The position numbers and the translations under genes were made by a program. This document shows positions 33,499 to 34,968 of a stretch of 34,968 bases of DNA, piece by piece; position 1 is the stretch's first letter; each line of letters begins with the position of its first letter. Origin of the DNA: an uncultured Alphaproteobacteria bacterium (GTDB lineage Bacteria > Pseudomonadota > Alphaproteobacteria > UBA9655). Under the pieces are notes generated by a model that was not told the origin of the DNA, made no database searches, and was given only the letters and a program-made list of their open reading frames with translations. The DNA is taken from contig CALBSK010000035.1 of the NCBI GenBank assembly GCA_937967795.1, forward strand, positions 1 through 34,968. The letters run 5' to 3'.

Positions 33499-34071
33499 AT
33501 GACTGTATTTGCCTCGGAAAAATATGAAGGAGTGGTGACATGTGAGGAAGATCCCACAAACATTCTCCGAAAACCCACACCTCCTATAGGAGAAGAAGAA
33601 TGGGATCTTGTGCGATCAACAGTTCAAAAATTGATTCATGTTCGTGAGAAAGTGTTAAAAGGAGGGGCGGGGCTTGCCGCGCCTCAAATTGGAATCAACC
33701 ACCCCATCTTTATTTATACACCTGATCGCACTACAGAAAATTTAAGAATTGTGGTTAATCCTTCTTTTGAGCCTCTGGGTGAGTCTATATTAGAAGGATA
33801 TGAAGCGTGCTTTTCTATCCCTCTTCATTGTGTAAAACTGAAACGCTGGGAAAAAATAAAAGTTAAATACCAAAACTTAGAGGGCATTTCTATTGAAAAA
33901 ATTCTGGATGGATTTGAAGCCAAAGCTTTTCAACACGAAATGGATCATTTACAAGGGAAACTCACCATTGATCATGAAGAGGCGCAAATTCAGGTTTTTA
34001 CAAATACGCCCACGTTTCAAGAGCACATGCGCCACGTTCATCTTGAAGATTCAAAAAACTATCTGCGTTAA
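33499..34071 (+). CDS. def: Peptide deformylase family protein, divergent copy
   Basis: Removes the formyl group from nascent N-terminal Met. In 190 residues the three motifs are GAGLAAPQ (56-63), EACFS (102-106, canonical EGCLS with the metal-binding Cys104 kept) and HEMDH (146-150), so metal ligands and the catalytic Glu are present. The second motif variant and a long insertion-free but unusual C-terminal tail (HVHLEDSKNYLR) suggest a secondary deformylase rather than the main one, which often sits beside fmt. Neighbours here are small exported-protein genes. Confidence 0.88.
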   Translation: MTVFASEKYEGVVTCEEDPTNILRKPTPPIGEEEWDLVRSTVQKLIHVREKVLKGGAGLAAPQIGINHPIFIYTPDRTTENLRIVVNPSFEPLGESILEGYEACFSIPLHCVKLKRWEKIKVKYQNLEGISIEKILDGFEAKAFQHEMDHLQGKLTIDHEEAQIQVFTNTPTFQEHMRHVHLEDSKNYLR

Positions 34072-34110
34072 TTTCCGGTAAACCGACATATTCCTCTATT
34101 GTAAGGGTTC

Positions 34111-34851
34111 TCATCGCTTTCTACGCTTTTGTGTGCTTTGATAAACTGTTCTCTTGTGTCTTTGGGGAACAACACGATGGTTTCTTTGTAAATGACGGAC
34201 CTTATTCATCCTAAATTTTCTCGGGAGAGGTTTTTTGGGAGGGATAGGTTTATTTCTTGAAGTTGCACTCCTTTTTTTCGGAGGAATGTTTTTTTTGCTT
34301 GTAACAAAACGTTGAAGAGGGGTTTGTGGAAGAGAGATGCTTTCTTGTTTATATTCATAATTAAAATAATAGTTCTCTCTCGGATTTGCTTGAATCAGAG
34401 TGAGCATATCCGCGATAGAGCCTCGAGAGAGAAATGGGTGGCCGAATTTTATCTGAGCTTCATCCTTTAAGGGGAGGAAAGAGCGAGAAAAAGAGAACCT
34501 TTTTATCATTTCTTTTTCTGAAGCAGGAAGAGCTCTTAATTGTTTAGAATATAGAGGGTAATTACCAGAAAAAGAACCTACAGTAACGGAAATAAATTCA
34601 TCGACCTTATTCTTCGTATAATCTCTTCGAATTTTCTCACTTCTTTTGACTTCTTGTCCCGTAGAAAGTTTGTATCTACTTTCTTCCCCTTCGAAGTTAA
34701 AATGAGACGGATGATTTGTTTTAAAAACCTTACGTACATTTTTGGAAGGTGGGTCATTTCTCACATGGCGATGTTTACGCGCAAGGACATGCGGTCCTGA
34801 AATAAGACTCATGATTATAAAAGCGATATTGAGAGACTTAAAGCTTAACAT
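34111..34851 (-). CDS. Basic secreted protein, unknown
   Basis: 246 residues. A Sec signal peptide covers about 1-24 (FIIMSLISGPHVLA). The mature protein is very basic: an RKHRHVRND-type start, a middle region with FISVTVGSFSGNYPLYSKQL and SFLPLKDEAQIKFGHPFL, and from about residue 190 a Lys/Arg/Pro/His-rich tail (repeated PPKK, RKFR, RRKR). No family is recognised. The tail could bind nucleic acid, LPS or host anionic surfaces; this is speculation. Convergent with def, 39 bases apart. Confidence 0.68.
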   Translation of the reverse strand: MLSFKSLNIAFIIMSLISGPHVLARKHRHVRNDPPSKNVRKVFKTNHPSHFNFEGEESRYKLSTGQEVKRSEKIRRDYTKNKVDEFISVTVGSFSGNYPLYSKQLRALPASEKEMIKRFSFSRSFLPLKDEAQIKFGHPFLSRGSIADMLTLIQANPRENYYFNYEYKQESISLPQTPLQRFVTSKKNIPPKKRSATSRNKPIPPKKPLPRKFRMNKVRHLQRNHRVVPQRHKRTVYQSTQKRRKR

Positions 34852-34968
34852 GATCCTTCCTGCTCTTTAGAGGGTTAGCAATACCAAACCCAGATCATAT
34901 TTATATACTAAAAAGTATCTGTTTTTATACGACGCTGTCAATCCTGAATAATTCATTTTTAATTATTA

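Overview
The window reads as a chromosomal segment of a low-GC, host-associated alphaproteobacterium, most likely a member of the Holosporales/Paracaedibacter-type endosymbionts of protists. This is inference from four signs. The order RNase J, methylmalonyl-CoA epimerase-like protein, DUF1467 protein is typical of alphaproteobacteria. The isocitrate dehydrogenase is of the long Rickettsia/Thermus type. A type VI secretion fragment (tssB-tssC-hcp-tssE) is present. A secreted protein carries a eukaryote-like F-box. Most other genes are ordinary housekeeping genes.

Layout. 1-1106: 3' part of a large repeat protein running off the left edge. 1245-3678: forward rnj, epimerase-like gene and DUF1467 gene. 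3695-7699: reverse gatC-gatA-gatB followed by a Sco-type copper chaperone. 7655-8705: a 132-bp duplication of the gatC/TauE intergenic region brackets a decayed AAA/DUF4143 ATPase gene. 8688-9452: TauE/SafE permease. 9671-13077: tssB, tssC, hcp with a Gly-rich repeat tail, a terminator, then tssE. 13010-18693: a reverse, tightly overlapping seven-gene run, ppx/gppA-rlmE-rsmB-hprK-dapB-nth-prmC. 18882-20856: rsmD, an unknown gene and a 2TM protein. 20968-21135: tRNA-Phe and tRNA-Met. 21285-21787: a small secreted protein and a lipoprotein. 21788-22492: a 705-bp gap without a credible gene, holding a candidate structured RNA. 22493-26496: MscS-type channel, CarD regulator, ferredoxin/flavodoxin-NADP reductase. 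26558-28336: the F-box protein. 28475-28566: tRNA-Ser. 28571-31413: reverse icd, MotB/OmpA-like gene, rpiB. 31546-34851: EamA transporter, a Cys-rich small secreted protein, a Rap1a/Tai-like protein, peptide deformylase and a basic secreted protein.

How the parts fit. The gat operon makes Gln-tRNA(Gln) and/or Asn-tRNA(Asn) by transamidation. The ppx-to-prmC run mixes rRNA and release-factor methylation, lysine/peptidoglycan precursor synthesis, DNA repair and nitrogen-PTS-type regulation. The T6SS genes encode sheath, tube and one baseplate wedge protein only. Membrane complex, spike and ClpV genes are not here, so the apparatus, if functional, must be completed elsewhere. The F-box protein, the Rap1a/Tai-like protein and several small exported proteins are the best candidates for host or competitor interaction. 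None of the functions was tested by database search; all are read from motifs, length and gene order.
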